Source: Macrobrachium rosenbergii
Lineage: Eukaryota; Arthropoda; Malacostraca; Decapoda; Palaemonidae
Assembly: GCF_040412425.1 (NCBI RefSeq)
Contig: NC_089749.1
Location: forward strand, 31,553,313-31,617,312
Direction of reading: 5' to 3'
Length of the DNA stretch: 64,000 nt
Position 1 is the first letter of the stretch. Every line of letters starts with the position of its first letter. Under the pieces are notes generated by a model. The model saw nothing but the letters and a program-made list of their open reading frames with translations, had not been told where the DNA came from and did no database searches. A program made the position numbers and the translations under genes. Below are positions 35,953-47,392 of the stretch, piece by piece.

Positions 35953-36976
35953 GCGGGGCGAAACGTACAGAAGCCAGCAGCCTTGATTGTGCTCTCTGTC
36001 TGCCTCCTCGAAAGGGTTGGGGCTGAAGAGGAGAAGATGACTTGCATGGGGGGGTGTTCCAGTCTCTCAGATGCCTCGTAGATTGCGAGAGAAGGTCTTG
36101 TGTAGACTTCTTATGAAGGTGAGAAGCCACTTCCTCTACCTTGGCTTGCGGGAAAAGGTGTGTATTACCCAAGAGCGAGAAGAGGAGAGCTGATTTATGT
36201 GATGAAGTGATGCCCTTAGATACAAACAAAATCCGGAGTTCCCTCTTCTTCAAAATCCCCATAGCATAAAGGGAGGAAATCCCAAAAGAACCATCTCGAA
36301 TTGCTTTATCAGCACAGGAGAGAACACTCCTCCAGTCAGCAGTAATATCCTGAGGCAAATCCAAATCTCTGATCTTCTTTACCAAGGGCCCTAAGGCCCA
36401 ATCTAGAAAACTAAACACTTCAAACACCTTGAACATGTTCTTGAGCCAATGATCAATCTCCAATGCAGAGAACATGGTCTTTGCTGAAGCAAAAGCCGAC
36501 CTATGGGGCGAATCAACGAGGCCAGATAAGTCCCCCTGGGAGGAAGCAGCCACTCCCAGGGAGGGGGAGGGGGGCTCTCCGGTCGCATATGACCTATATC
36601 TCCTGGCCAAAAGGCAGGAAGGCAGAATACTAAAGCATGCCTTGTCCTGGCGTCTTTTCTCCGAGAGCCAGAGATCCACTTCTCTCATAGCCTTCTTAGA
36701 TGAAGAAGTTAAAACCACTTTGGGAAGTCTCAACAAATCCCCGGGGAAGTCTCTCATCATAAATGAGGAAGCTGGAGAAGAAGGGGCTGCCGGAGCGAAG
36801 AAACCTGAAAAATTATCCAGTAAGGCAGCATAAGCCGACGGGGTGGAGTCCTGTCCTAAATCTTCCTCCTCCAATAAGACCGGGGACAATGAGGGGTCTT
36901 CAGGCGCTACTGAAGCAGAAGTCGACTTCTTAAGAATAACCAAAATATTGTCTAACTGCTTCTGCAGAGGTGCCAT
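35909..36976 (-). pseudogene. Gag-like ORF1, main part (element B)
   Basis: A 355-residue open frame. Visible segments are LQKQLDNILVILKKSTSA, then LDNFSGFFAPAAPSSPAS, WLSEKRRQDKACFSILPS, and WRSVLSCADKAIRDGSFG in the presumed capsid-like core. It ends with a basic tail (FRGGRQRAQSRLLASV). No known enzyme motif is present; the role is inferred from position ahead of RT. Element E carries a homologous, diverged copy. Confidence 0.75.
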
Positions 36977-37003
36977 GTAAGGGTCCAGTAATCGAATGAG
37001 TAG

Positions 37004-38190
37004 GTGGAGAAAACTGGTGTTTCGATGAGGAAGTCCGTTAAACAGGAGCGGGTGTCAAACAATCCTGGCGCTCAACCGAAGGAGAGTGAGTTGGCGCCGA
37101 AATCTCTGGTGCCAAGCAATGCGGGTGCACTACTGGACGCTTATCTTCTGGACGCTCAGCTACTAGTGAACGCTCGGTCTCTACTGGGCGCTCGGCTGCT
37201 AAAGAGCGTTCAGCTGCCAAAGAGGCATCCTCGATCCCAGACGGGAGCTCGAAAGATGAGCGTGAATTATCACAAGAAGGTTCCCTGTTGGCTGAAGAAC
37301 TAGTCCTCTTGCTGGACACAGATGACGGTCTGGTAGCTACTGATTGAGAAAAACATTCGGGACTGTCCCATTTGCTGCACGACGGCTTCGGACTACCGGA
37401 TCGTTCCCTGAACCTCTTGGCGTAACACAGGGGACTGGTCCCTGTGAGGCACGTGCCCTTTCAACGGACGAGACTCGTCTGAGAATCTCCACTGGTGCCC
37501 GTGAGAAGGGCTAGAATCTCCCGAACTGGACGAGAGATTATGAACACTAGGCACATCTTTCCAACGGCTGCCTTTGATTGACACCCGGGACGACACAGGT
37601 GCAACTACTCGTGGGCAGACCCCACTGACCTCCCGTGGGCCTCCAGTATGCCTCCTCCCGGGGCTGGGGGAGTATGGCAGTGACCTTTGCCTAGGAGCGT
37701 CTGTAGGACAGGTAGCCACCTCCTCCACAAACACATCGCTAGCATACTTTGCACTAAATTTGTCCACGAGGTGATGCATTGAATCACCCAACTTTGCCAC
37801 TGTGTTCGCAAGAATATCAAACTTCTTATCGAATTTGATTTGAGACTGACGTAGCGATCCGGGTTTGGAACGAGGGAACCAGGAGAGGAGATTGGTGGTG
37901 CAGGGGGTGGGCTGGAAGTAAGAGGAATTAGTTTAGCAGGAGAAGGGAGAGAAGGAATATTAACCTCACTAGATTCCTGAGTCACGTCTAGAGTAGCTAA
38001 TTTAACCTCAGCTCTAGCAGCTGCTTTTCTCTTACGATCCCTTTCTAATTTCATCACAAGTGAAGTCAATTGAACAAATTTGTCCTCTGCATGTTGTATA
38101 TAGGGTGTGTGAATCGTAACATGCCTTGGTCAAACGAGTATTGCAACCTCTGCTACAATACCTAATACTCAATGCACTAGAATCTGACAT
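37004..38190 (-). pseudogene. Gag-like ORF1, N-terminal part (element B), frameshifted
   Basis: The probable start is ATG at 38190. The first 50 residues hold CSRGCNTRLTKACYDSH with later Cys residues, a Cys/His pattern like the zinc-binding gag N terminus of related elements. The frame shifts near 38070 into MTSLVMKLERDRKRKAAAR, again near 37830 into MHHLVDKFSAKYASDVF, and again into an ERSLAAERPVET-type repeat-rich stretch at about 37140-37220. Confidence 0.6.
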
Positions 38191-38392
38191 AATTACTAGC
38201 TAACGGAGTCGAAATAAAAATGAGTCAATCTCCTAAGAGAACAATAGTCAAAATCAGGAAAAGTACTATATAAATCAGTCAAGCAATAAAAATCCGAAGG
38301 CTACCAAGCCGAAAATACATCACCAAAAGGTAAGACTTTCAAGCTGAAAACCAAAATCAAGCTGCTTCTTAACACTGTGTTGCTCTTAAGCC

Positions 38393-38557
38393 GGCAGAAA
38401 CAAAGGTGAAGCTCTTGGCTTAGCTGTTTCTCCCTTTCACCCCGAAAAAGGGTGGGGTTAGTCACCTACATAAACAAAAAACTATTGCTACCGTGAATAT
38501 CAAAATTGAAGTGCTGTCGAGGTTAGAAACTCTTAGCTAAGTAATTACTGGGTAAGT
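38393..38557. repeat. Element B 5' terminal inverted repeat
   Basis: Inverse of 31853-32020. Ends TTAGCTAAGTAATTACTGGG, then TAAGTTACTTATAT. Confidence 0.92.
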
Positions 38558-38879
38558 TACTTATATCAAATCTGTAAGTAATACCATTACATATGAACAG
38601 ATCCTCCCAAAACTCTCAAGTACTATGACAAACCCCTGATCAACATGCATCCAGTCTAACAACCATATACACTAAGGGGAGGGTAGAGGTAGCACTGAAT
38701 CAACCACACATGCCCAGAAAAGCAGAGGTGAGGAGCCACCACACATGCTCAGGGGAGCAAGAATGAAGGCCAATGCACTCTCCCCACAAACTGGGAGAGC
38801 GATCTGTTTCTGTACCTTTTTTCAGTATCATGTCCACGGATGAACTACCATGCACACATGCACTGACTTGCAATCCCAT

Positions 38880-39335
38880 AGCTGGTGTATACAAATCCAG
38901 GGATCAAGCACACATTGAAAGAGTAGGTAAGGTTGACTCAACCAGGTGCACTTCCAGGGAAGTACAAGAGAAAGAGCCTACCCTTCTACCTCTGTGTAGA
39001 GACAGAGAGCTGCACATGCACTACCCAGTGTGTTTCAGTAGACATAAGAGGAACTGCTTGCTCTGCTACTTGCATGTGCATAGTCTGTAAACCAAGTATG
39101 CAAGTGGTTGCACAGGCTCTGCCCAATGTGTTTTCAAAGAAACAAAGGAGCTAACCTCACCACTTGCACACCCCCCCTCCAGAGACCAGGCATACACATA
39201 CAGTAGGCTGTAATCGCTGAACTAGGTATGTTTTCAGAGAAGCACAAGAGCTGGAGCAGTCCTTGTGTCCAGGTGAACTGGAACAGTGTACTGAATACAC
39301 TTAGTGATGCACATACCAACCTAGCCAGAAGCTAG
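38880..39335. repeat. Degenerate tandem repeat, about 85-bp unit
   Basis: Variants of GTGTGTTTCAGTAGACATAA / GTGTTTTCAAAGAAACAAAG / GTATGTTTTCAGAGAAGCAC, each followed by a GGAGCT-like block and a CACTTGCACA-like block, recur through the segment. It lies upstream of exon b's donor side, in the 12.7-kb intron. Confidence 0.5.
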
Positions 39336-40063
39336 TCAATCATCCATAGGTGTTCGAGCACTATCCTCCCATATGATGATGATAACTCACACAAAAACAC
39401 AGGTTCTACTTATTAGTTGGGGAAGAACAGCAAGAAGTTCTCAAATGACGATAGCAGAAGAAAATGTGCTTAGAGGCAGCATGAGTGGGGGTATTCCCCA
39501 CTCATCCCCCATAACCACTGGTTAACCTCCTTGTTACCAAATTTAGTGACTGTCTCCAGCTCACGCTGTTGGATACTCATAAAAAAAGGTGACTGGTTTG
39601 TATATCTGGGGTAGCAACTACTTTATAACAATAACTAAGAACATACAATGTATGGACGTATTTTGGACCTAAACCCAGGCACTGATGCCAAAAAGGCCAT
39701 TCAGCACTGACAAAATACAAAAGCCATATTGATAACTTCTTTAAGGTTGGAATATCCTACTATTCAGGGTTTTGTGATGAGGGCCATAAGTAGTGAGGTC
39801 TTGTAGACTTTGTAAAATAGATAAAACCTTTCAGAGCTCTACCTGAGACAGACATAATTATTACATCTCTAAACAGCTCTTTCAAAGCAATGACCTAAAC
39901 TTATACATAAAAGCAAAAGAACTACCTTCTAAACTTGAATAGCTTAAGGACGGTCTTGAATTCTGACCTAAGACAAGCACTACAAAATCTGTTCTACCAG
40001 TGGTTTGTTCTTAAACTGCAATTAACGGTGGTCTTACTACTGATAGTGAAATAAAAACCATAC

Positions 40064-40176
40064 CTGTTAGGTCCTAATATTGTATTTGTGAAGTACACAT
40101 CACCATTACCATAAAGGATGAAAACTGGCCACTGTAAATCTAAATACTTCTGCTTCATCTCTTCATCAGAATCAAT
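40064..40176 (-). CDS. Nup88: Nup88 (mbo) exon b
   Basis: Second recognised exon of the Nup88 homologue, 113 nt. Acceptor is catttcag before ATTGATTC and donor is AACAG/GTATGG. It starts at phase 0 (IDSDEEMKQKY) and carries the propeller segment LQWPVFILYGNGDVYFTN, equivalent to the WP-x-YILYENGE stretch of animal Nup88. The last two bases (AG) join the first base of exon c to make an arginine codon before PPFHSVYGPL. The acidic lead-in is less conserved. The flanking introns are about 7.0 kb upstream, holding the Penelope-like pair and a LINE, and about 12.7 kb downstream, holding DIRS element B. Confidence 0.88.
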
Positions 40177-40179
40177 CTG

Positions 40180-42050
40180 AAATGAAAAATACTTGTAATA
40201 CTTCTGCTGTACTAAAATGCATGTTCATGGTATTTTATACCTGCAAATTAAAATGCCAAGGACTTCACTAAAACTGATTATAAGTTCACTAATATCATAC
40301 TGAAATAATTAAACCAAAGATCTCTCTAAGTTCACTCATCACATTATTACTGTTTCAATCACTCAACAGGTTGCCTTACAATTAAGATAGCAGTATACTA
40401 CTGTATTAAAGTGCATGACCATCATACCTCATACCTGCAAATTAAGGCACTGTTTACAATTTCATTACTATCATCATAAAATAATCACACCAAAAATATC
40501 TTTATATCTACAATATTCATACATCACATAATTGCTTATTCAGTTAGTCTATAGATGCTTTGCAAGGAGTTCTGCAGGTTTTTGCAACATGCCCTCAGAG
40601 CCACTTAAAATACTTTATCCCTTACTATTACTTTTCTTTCTTGTGGTTTCTCTCCACTGACCTCTTCTCCTTTCCTCTCCTTTGATAACTTGAATCTGCT
40701 CTCAATTTCACATCTCCTTTACTGAATAAATTAACTCCTTTTAATCACTAGGCCTTTGCGAGTCCTGTTTGAATTTGTTGTTATTCAGGCAATGATATTC
40801 TGATGTCATTTGAAGAATACTTGTATTTTAAAGCAGTGTGCTCAGAAAATGAAAGTATGACACTAATGTAAAAATTGTGAAATAAAACCACTGAAAATGA
40901 CACGTAAAAGCATCTTCAAAGACTGACTCTCTCTTACTCACAGATAAGTTATTAACATCTGAGATATGAAAGAGCTGTGTGAACAACTTGCCAGGGAGTA
41001 GTGTCAACTCTTAGTGTTACTAATCTTACCAGTGGCCTTGCTAGGTGAATGGCAATATGGAATAACTTGTAATTCTATCAAGGAAAGCAAATTTATTTGC
41101 CACAATACTCTCTCAAGGGACACTCACTACCAAAGAGAAAGCACCAGCATGAGGAGGGATAGCCTCATCATCAAATGAGATGTCAATGTGACATACATTC
41201 CCAAGGAAAGCTAGAGCCACAAGAAAAGCCAAAACTCCTTAGGGTGCCAGAAACTGGTGCCATGTCTTGTGCCAACGAAGAAATGGCATACACATCTACC
41301 AAAACTGCACACACCTCATCTGAGGAGGGACAACCTCTTGCTAATAAGTATAGATATCATCATCCTGAACTAACAAAATCTCAAATCTTTAAGAAAACCC
41401 TCAAGTAAGTGCAAGAAGTTTTGCTCTACCTGCTTATAGCTGGATTTATATAAGACAATTATCAGCTTCCTAAGCTTTTACACTGTCATCTTTGACTCTG
41501 ACATGGAAGTCATCTCTGTATGAGAGGTCTTCAAAGAATACTTGGCAATGCAACCAATCTTTACTGATCAAACATCTTGACTCAGGCAAGCAAATCTGGC
41601 CTCTGCATGTACTGAAGAATATATATGGATCCTTCTCTACACTGCTTACTGGAAGCACTTACTCAGCTCTGACCCATGGTTACCATAAATTACACTACAA
41701 AATAACACACCATTCTGAGAAAAATATGCCTAACTAGACCAACACCAATGTCAAGCATGATAAAATATATATCTAGCTCTTGAAAAATTATTAAAACATT
41801 ATAAAATGTAACACAAGGATACAGTATAATAATTCACAAGGAGAGGACAATCTTAACTTGTAATGCTAACGTTATCCAATAAATAAAATACACTGATAAT
41901 CTATTTCACTAAGGTAAATAATGCACAGCAGTGTTCAAATGAACAACCATGCTTACATTATTATTATTATTACTCTATTATTATTCGGTTAAAACGAATG
42001 GCAGCATCAGGGGAATTTATTTTATTTAAAGTCTCTTCATTTCTTAATTA
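40180..42050. other. Intron sequence, no recognised element
   Basis: AT-rich. A duplicated CAAAGATCTCTCTAAGTTCA / CAAAAATATCTTTATATCTA neighbourhood at about 40310-40510 (with CTGTATTAAAGTGCATG / CTGTACTAAAATGCATG) suggests an old 200-bp duplication. No coding exon was recognised. Confidence 0.35.
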
Positions 42051-42559
42051 TTCTCTTTTCTTCAGGGCTAATATTTACTAAGAGCTGGCTGATGTGCATA
42101 ATCTGGATAAGGAAACAATTGTTCAGAATAAAGTGATTTTAATTGTTCCCATAAGTCAAATAGGCATGTGATAGCCATAGAATTTCAGGTCTCAGAATCC
42201 AAGACTCGTATTTTCGAGTGAAGAGTTTTTTCTTTGTTTCCGAGGGTGTAGCAGATAACCAACGTTTCCAACCGTATCGTCGGTTCATTCTGAAGGAAGG
42301 GTGGGTTCATTCTGGTTGCAACAGGGTCGCTGATCAGTATTTATAGCTCCCAGACAGCCAATGCCAAATTTTGATTGGCAGACTTGCGGATTAAGTCCCT
42401 GAGCGAAGCTGTCACCTAGACGTTGATGGTTGTGCTCGTCTCCACATGGGACGTTGGAGACTGGGAGGGTAGTATTGGGAAGGTCACTCGTAGCAGATGG
42501 GAGCATCTCCTGAATGATGTTCAGCTCAGGGGTGCCGGCGGGCAGTGCCCTATGTGCCA

Positions 42560-43030
42560 CTGTGGGGAGGAGGGAAGTCTTGTGTGGTGTTGAGGCTAGG
42601 TCTCTCCTTTTCTGATATGTAGGACCTCCAGGAGAAGTAGGCGGCGGTGGTCTGCTGCCTTATCAATAATTCCCACATTGGGAATTACATCCTTCCGTGT
42701 TATTCTAATATTGTGGGTGTTCTTGGCATGATTGTGAATGGCGCTTTCCTACGCGTGGCAGGAAATCCTCTTGGAAAATCTTTTAGTGGTCATACCAATG
42801 TATGTGCTGAGGCATCCTTGGACTGGGCACTTGTACTGGTTGACCACACTGGTTTTCTTCAGGGGGTCCTGTGCCGAGGGGGCTGGGTTGTTCTTCATAA
42901 TCAAGCAACTGGTCTTTTTGCTCTTGCAGTAAATAACTAATTTCCCCTTTTTTCCCGGGTCCGGACACTCCTCGAGATCTGTACCAAAGAGGAAATTTTC
43001 TCCACCCAAAGAGGCCATATGTGCATACAA
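42560..43030 (-). pseudogene. Penelope GIY-YIG endonuclease, left inverted copy
   Basis: Reads KLVIYCKSKKTSCLIMKNNP, then VVNQYKCPVQGCLSTYIGMT and TKRFSKRISCHA. YIG with the following T and R, and the CP-x-x-GC segment, are typical of Penelope endonucleases. A frame break follows at about 42749. It has no RT upstream: the 43018-43030 end abuts the plus-strand RT remnant. Confidence 0.82.
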
Positions 43031-43600
43031 AAAGATGTTGTAGCGATGGGTTCTCCCCTACGAGTACTCTTCAAGTATTTCTACATGGGTACTGTGCAGC
43101 ATCGGGTATTCGCTGCCATCAAGAAACCATCGATGTACATCCAACATATTGACAACACCTTTGTAAGCGCCAGCATGGAGGAGGAAGAACATCTGCAACA
43201 AGCCTTCCACAACCACAGTTGCCTCAACTTCACCACAGAACAATGCTGTAACCATTGCCTACCCTTCCTCGACATCTTCGTCGGGCAACAGGAGTGCTTC
43301 ATAATGCAAGTACAGGTAGTCCCTGGTTATCGGTGATCCGGTTTTACGGTGCTTGTCTAGCGACGAAAATCAGCAATTTTCGGCACTGATATGCGCCAAT
43401 TTCCGTTTATTGGGGATTTTCGCTTATCATCACGCCATTAAAATGGAACCCCCGTCGATAACCGGGGACTGCCTGTACAAGCAAAACTGACGAACCTGGG
43501 CATGTGCCTGAACAGGGAGAGTGAGTGTCTAGAGAGATAAAAACTGACTGTAATCAGCACTATCATCAGGAGAGCTCTCTCACACTGCTCTTCTTGGAAT
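43019..43600 (+). pseudogene. Penelope reverse transcriptase remnant
   Basis: Begins KDVVAMGSPLRVLFKYFYMG (the GSPL motif), followed by MYIQHIDNTFVSAS, where the Y-x-DD catalytic box is changed to IDN, then NHCLPFLDIFVGQQ. A TA-flanked MITE (43311-43477) interrupts; the RT resumes as QAKLTNLGMCLNRE. The N-terminal part of RT is missing. Confidence 0.82.
43311..43477. mobile_element. MITE (CAGGYAGTCCCYGGTTATCG family) inside Penelope RT
   Basis: TIRs CAGGTAGTCCCTGGTTATCG and CGATAACCGGGGACTGCCTG with TA on each side. Removing it restores continuity between the two RT segments, so it inserted into the RT. Confidence 0.9.
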
Positions 43601-44331
43601 GACACACTCCAAATTAGAATGTGTTGCCAAGGTCTTAATTAACAATGGGTATTCCAAACAGGACATCATAAAATGCATTCGTAGAACCATTGATAAATCT
43701 TATCAGCAGGAGCCTCGCCCCGATGCCCCTGAAGGCATCACTTTCTTTTACAAGGGATTTTTTCACAAGAAGTACAAAGAGGACGAGCACATCCTTACAG
43801 CATCACAGAAGGAAACGTCTGCCCTATGGACCTGGGGAAAAAGGTGAAATTAGTTATTTACTACAAGAGCAAAAAAAAAAAAAACCCCTGAAGAAAACCA
43901 ACGTGGTCTACCAGTACAAATGCCCAGTTTGAGAATGCCTCGGCCACACTGGTATGACCACAATGAGATTTTCCAAGAGGATCTCCTACCACGCTCAGGA
44001 AGGTGCTATTCATAATCATGCCAAGAACACCAACAATATTAGAATGGCATGGAAGGATATAATCCCTAATATCGGAATTACTGATAAGGCAGCAGACCAC
44101 CGCTACCTTCGTCTCCTGGAGGCCCTACACATCGGAAAGGAGAGACCTAGCCTCAACACCACACAAGAGACTTCCCTCCTCCCGACGGTGGCAAGTTGGG
44201 CACCGCCCGCTGGCACCAAGGAGATGCCCCATCTGCTACGAGTGACCTTCCCAATGCTACCCTCCCAGTCTCCAACATCCACATGTGGAGACAAGTACAA
44301 CCATCGATGTCTAGGAGACGGCTTCACTTAG
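43600..44331 (+). pseudogene. Penelope thumb and GIY-YIG endonuclease, right copy
   Basis: SKLECVAKVLINNGYSKQDI and IRRTIDKSYQQEPRPDAPEG (RT thumb), YKGFFHKKYKEDEH, a frame change, then KTNVVYQYKCPV. GMTTMRFSKRISYHAQEGAI and NIRMAWKDIIPNIGITDKAA follow with RYLRLLEALHIGKERPSLNT. The arrangement is the usual RT-linker-endonuclease order. An A-run (about 43871-43883) marks one of the disruptions. Confidence 0.82.
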
Positions 44332-44649
44332 GGACTTAATCCACGAGTCAGCCAATCAAAATTTGGCACTGGCTACCTGGGAGCTATAAATATTGACTGG
44401 CAACCCTGTTGTAACCAGAATTAAACCACCCTTCCTTGAGAATGAACCAACGATACAGTTGGAAACGCTGGATATCTGCTATGCCCTTGGGAACACAAAA
44501 AAAAAACTCTTCACCACTCGAAAATACGGTCACATGCCATATTTGACTTATTAAAATCACTTTATTCTGAACATTTGCTTCCTCATCCAGATTAAGATTA
44601 TGTACATCAGCCAGCTCTTAGCGATCAGCCCTGGAGAAAAGAGTTCCTA

Positions 44650-46310
44650 CAGAAGGTAATAGGAAATACAGAAAGAAGAGATCAGTTATTAAGAAGGAAA
44701 AAATAAATTAATAAATAGATAAATATTTAAGTAAATTATTAAAATACAAGGAGAATTGTTTTAGGGTAATAGTGCATCACATCTTTGGTTGAACTTCTGA
44801 AATTTAATTGCACAACATCCTGAGAGAAACTGTTCTACAGTCCAATGGTGTGAAGAATAAAGGACCTCAGGAACTGAGAAGTTCTATAGCAACAAACACA
44901 TCACTGCATATTGGTGCTGCTGTTCACCATATCTGGTTGCTCTAGGCAGGAAAAAAAGGATCAGGGATCAATTGTGAATGTGAATGATCTGTTAAAATAC
45001 AACTTATGAAAAACTGAAAAACAAGAGATCTTTCGTCAACAGTCCCATAACTACTGGTGTTTTGAAACAAGCCTACCATCATGAACCACTCTATCTAAAA
45101 TGGAATACAGAGTTTAGGCCAAAGGCCAAGTGCTGGGACCTATGAGGTCATTCAGTGCTGGAAGGGAAATTGAGAGTAAGCAGGTTTGAAAGGTGTAACA
45201 GGAGGAAACCCTTGCAGTTACACTATGAAACAATTGTTAGGAGGGGGTGGATAGCAAGATGGAAGATAATGTGATTGGAGGTACAGTCAAAGGAATGAAA
45301 AGGGTTGCAGCTAAGGACCGAAGGGACACTGCAAAGAACCTTTAGTAATGCCTACAGTGTACCCTGTGAGGTGCAGACAGCACTACCTCTCTACAAGGTA
45401 AAAGACATAAATCTCTGGCAGAAGCAGACATCAACATCGGAGAACAGTATTCTAGTAAAGGAAGGACAAATAACCTAAAACAGGCTGCACAGATTTATTA
45501 CTGTTATAAATATGAGGCCTTACATACAGTATCTAATTTCCATGCAGCATTTGCTGACACTTTCATTTAGAAGCTTCTCAAATGTACAATGTGAGTCAAA
45601 AGTTGCACCAAGAATACCTGAAGCTTCAGAATCATTCAGCAGAGTCCCATCCACCAGAAGGATGGGATGAAAAATCAGTACAATATCTGCTAATCAGTAG
45701 AATTTTCGTTTTACTGGAGTTCAGCCTCATACTCCACCAACAACACCATTCACTAATCTGCTCCAAGTCCTGATTGAGACTAAGGGCAACCTCATTTCCC
45801 TTAAGTCAAGACTTTACTATACCCACAAGTGTTGGATCATCGACATACTGAACAATCTTGTTTTCCAGGCCAACAACCATATCACTTGTATATACTAAAA
45901 ATAACAGCAGACCAAGAACATTACCCTGTGGAACTCCAGACACAATATAATAGGTCTTATTTCACTAAAGATCCAATCATCAGCAACTCGTTGGTGCCTA
46001 CCTGTAAGGAAATTTTGAAGGAATCCTAAAACGTATCTGCTCATTCAAAGATTCTGAAGTTTATAAATAAGTGCCTTGTGATTAACTACATCAAAAGCAG
46101 CACTAAAATCTATTTGAATTACTATTCACTCAAATCCCTTATCAAGGTTCTCTTGCAAATGTATATCAAACCTAAAAGAGCATTGCAGGTACCCAACTAC
46201 TTCCAATATGCATATTGACTGTCAGCTAACAGTATTTTAGATTCTGTATACATACAAAGTGGCTTAAAAATAAGTTTTTCTGCAACTTTGGAAAGCACAA
46301 GTCATCAACA
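44650..46310 (-). mobile_element. Jockey/CR1-like LINE copy, interrupted by SINE-X
   Basis: Heavily decayed minus-strand non-LTR element, 3' end at about 44650 abutting the Penelope arm. Segments recall RT: LSKVAEKLIFKPL near 46270, a region equivalent to P-x-G-x-VLGPLLFLIY near 45920, and a C-terminal FVLPLLEYCSP near 45460. Homologous throughout to 55.27-57.21 kb. Confidence 0.7.
45106..45405 (+). mobile_element. SINE-X (GGCCAAAGGCCAAG family), intact copy inside LINE
   Basis: Starts GGAATACAGAGTTTAGGCCA, has GACCTATGAGGTCATTCAGT, AGGTGTAACAGGAGGAAACC, GGTTGCAGCTAAGGACCGAA, and ends GAGGTGCAGACAGCACTACC. Comparison with the LINE at 55.9 kb shows the insertion point between CTCTATCTAAAA and the following ACAT/AATTCTCTG; a TAAAA duplication is likely. 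No clear tRNA-like head. Confidence 0.75.
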
Positions 46311-47190
46311 CCCTGACAGAAATACCTGTGAAAGAAAAACTATTTATCATTAATCCCCTCCAATGAATAAAGGCCCACAGCAGAGAAACAAAAAGCACAA
46401 ACACTGCAAAGAGAAAAGACAAGCATAAAAACTGAGGAATGAGAGAAAAAAATTAGCATTTATGAACAAAATCTTCCAAAACTGAGAGTAGCAATGACAG
46501 GATTGACTGACAATTGTGGTGGCAAGGTTCCCAGATGTGTCCAACTAAGGAAAAGCTCTTTCCCTTCTTTATATGGTATCTTTTGGAGGGCTAACCACAC
46601 AGAGAGGCTCTTGTAAACCGATGGGATTTTTGTTATATTATCATCATGAAGATACTTCAACTTAAAAAGTCTACACAAGAAGGGTTATTCTATCTCCTGA
46701 ATTTGTCAGAAGGTGACTGTTCTTTATATGCCATTAACAAGAATATTCAAGTAATGCTGGATGCCTTTTGGCTACTGTTCTAAGAAAACATAATTCAGTA
46801 TTAACATAATATCCAATACATAATATGCTCATATGGGAAAACAATCATGAGTTCAGAATGAAGTAAAGGTTACTACATAAAATATAAGAAATCTGAATCT
46901 CTAAACTTACTGCTGCAAAACATCTTAAACAACACATATACAGAAAACACAAACATTGCCTTACTTGAGCCTATCACTTTAGTACTAAGGAACTACCAAA
47001 CACTTATCAGTATGACATCAACTTCAAGAGAGATACAACCCAAACATGCTCACCCCCCACCATTCATTATAATAACTCAGTCCTATATATATCAAAATAA
47101 AAGTTTTAACTACCTTTCTTTGTTGGTTCCATCTTTTTACATGAAATGTTTCCACTAAACTAAAAAACAGACTAGGTCACAGTATTAACT
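46310..47190. other. Intron sequence, no recognised element
   Basis: AT-rich sequence between the LINE and Nup88 exon a; no exon or repeat recognised. Confidence 0.35.
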
Positions 47191-47193
47191 TAC

Positions 47194-47392
47194 AGCATCC
47201 TCTCTTAGTCTGCTTGACACTGGATTCCCACAAACTCGTTTGGTCTGCTCACTTGGAAGGGCAAAACCAAAGTCTACTGCAGACTCTCCCAGATTTGCAG
47301 AACGAGCATACGATGAGGTATTAAGAACATTTGTATTTGGAGCTACCAATATTGCCTGTTCAGGTATTTCATGTGAAGATAAATTGTATATC
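47194..47392 (-). CDS. Nup88: Nup88 (mbo) exon a, central beta-propeller part
   Basis: Internal exon of a nucleoporin Nup88 homologue, a cytoplasmic-face nuclear pore protein that in known animals binds Nup214 and takes part in nuclear export. The minus-strand exon is 199 nt, with acceptor cttttcag before GATATAC and donor GATGCT/GTAAGT. Its first base completes a codon, then 66 codons follow. The peptide includes IYNLSS near the start and SANLGESAVDFGFALP, matching the propeller stretch that in Nup88 family members contains the SLGETAV block. It ends at phase 0, which fits the next exon at 40176. The acceptor lies only about 76 bp from the 3' end of DIRS element C in the upstream intron. Splice sites and reading frame are seen directly; the identity rests on family resemblance plus consistency with the other four exons. 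The preceding exon was not found. Confidence 0.85.

Larger units (their letters stand above)
31820..38570 (-). mobile_element. DIRS-type retrotransposon, element B (all domains, decayed)
   Basis: About 6.75 kb and the most complete DIRS copy here. Terminal inverted repeats are at 31853-32020 and 38393-38557, and the ICR is at 32053-32143. Minus-strand order is zinc-binding gag start (38190), gag (38069-35909), RT (35952-35061), RNase H (35060-33743, split by a SINE) and tyrosine recombinase (33598 to about 32740). It carries stops, frameshifts, a small RT deletion, a 46-bp duplication at the recombinase active site and the SINE. It lies in the 12.7-kb intron between Nup88 exons b and c, same strand as the gene. 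Confidence 0.92.
42052..44646. mobile_element. Penelope-like element, inverted pair
   Basis: Two 3' portions of a Penelope-like retroelement face outward. The left arm (42052-42965 or so) reads on minus, the right arm (about 43833-44646) on plus, with one RT remnant between them. Outer ends mirror each other: AGAGCTGGCTGATGTGCATA at about 42080 versus its inverse at about 44610, and TCCAACCGTATCGTCGGTTC at 42268 versus its inverse at 44445. Both arms hold GIY-YIG endonuclease sequence. Confidence 0.85.

Noticed and set aside
42075..42110. CTGATG ... GAAAC near the outer end of the Penelope pair, recalling the hammerhead ribozymes of Penelope elements.
   Set aside because: The bases between do not form a stem II, and the mirror copy at 44600 does not keep the core.
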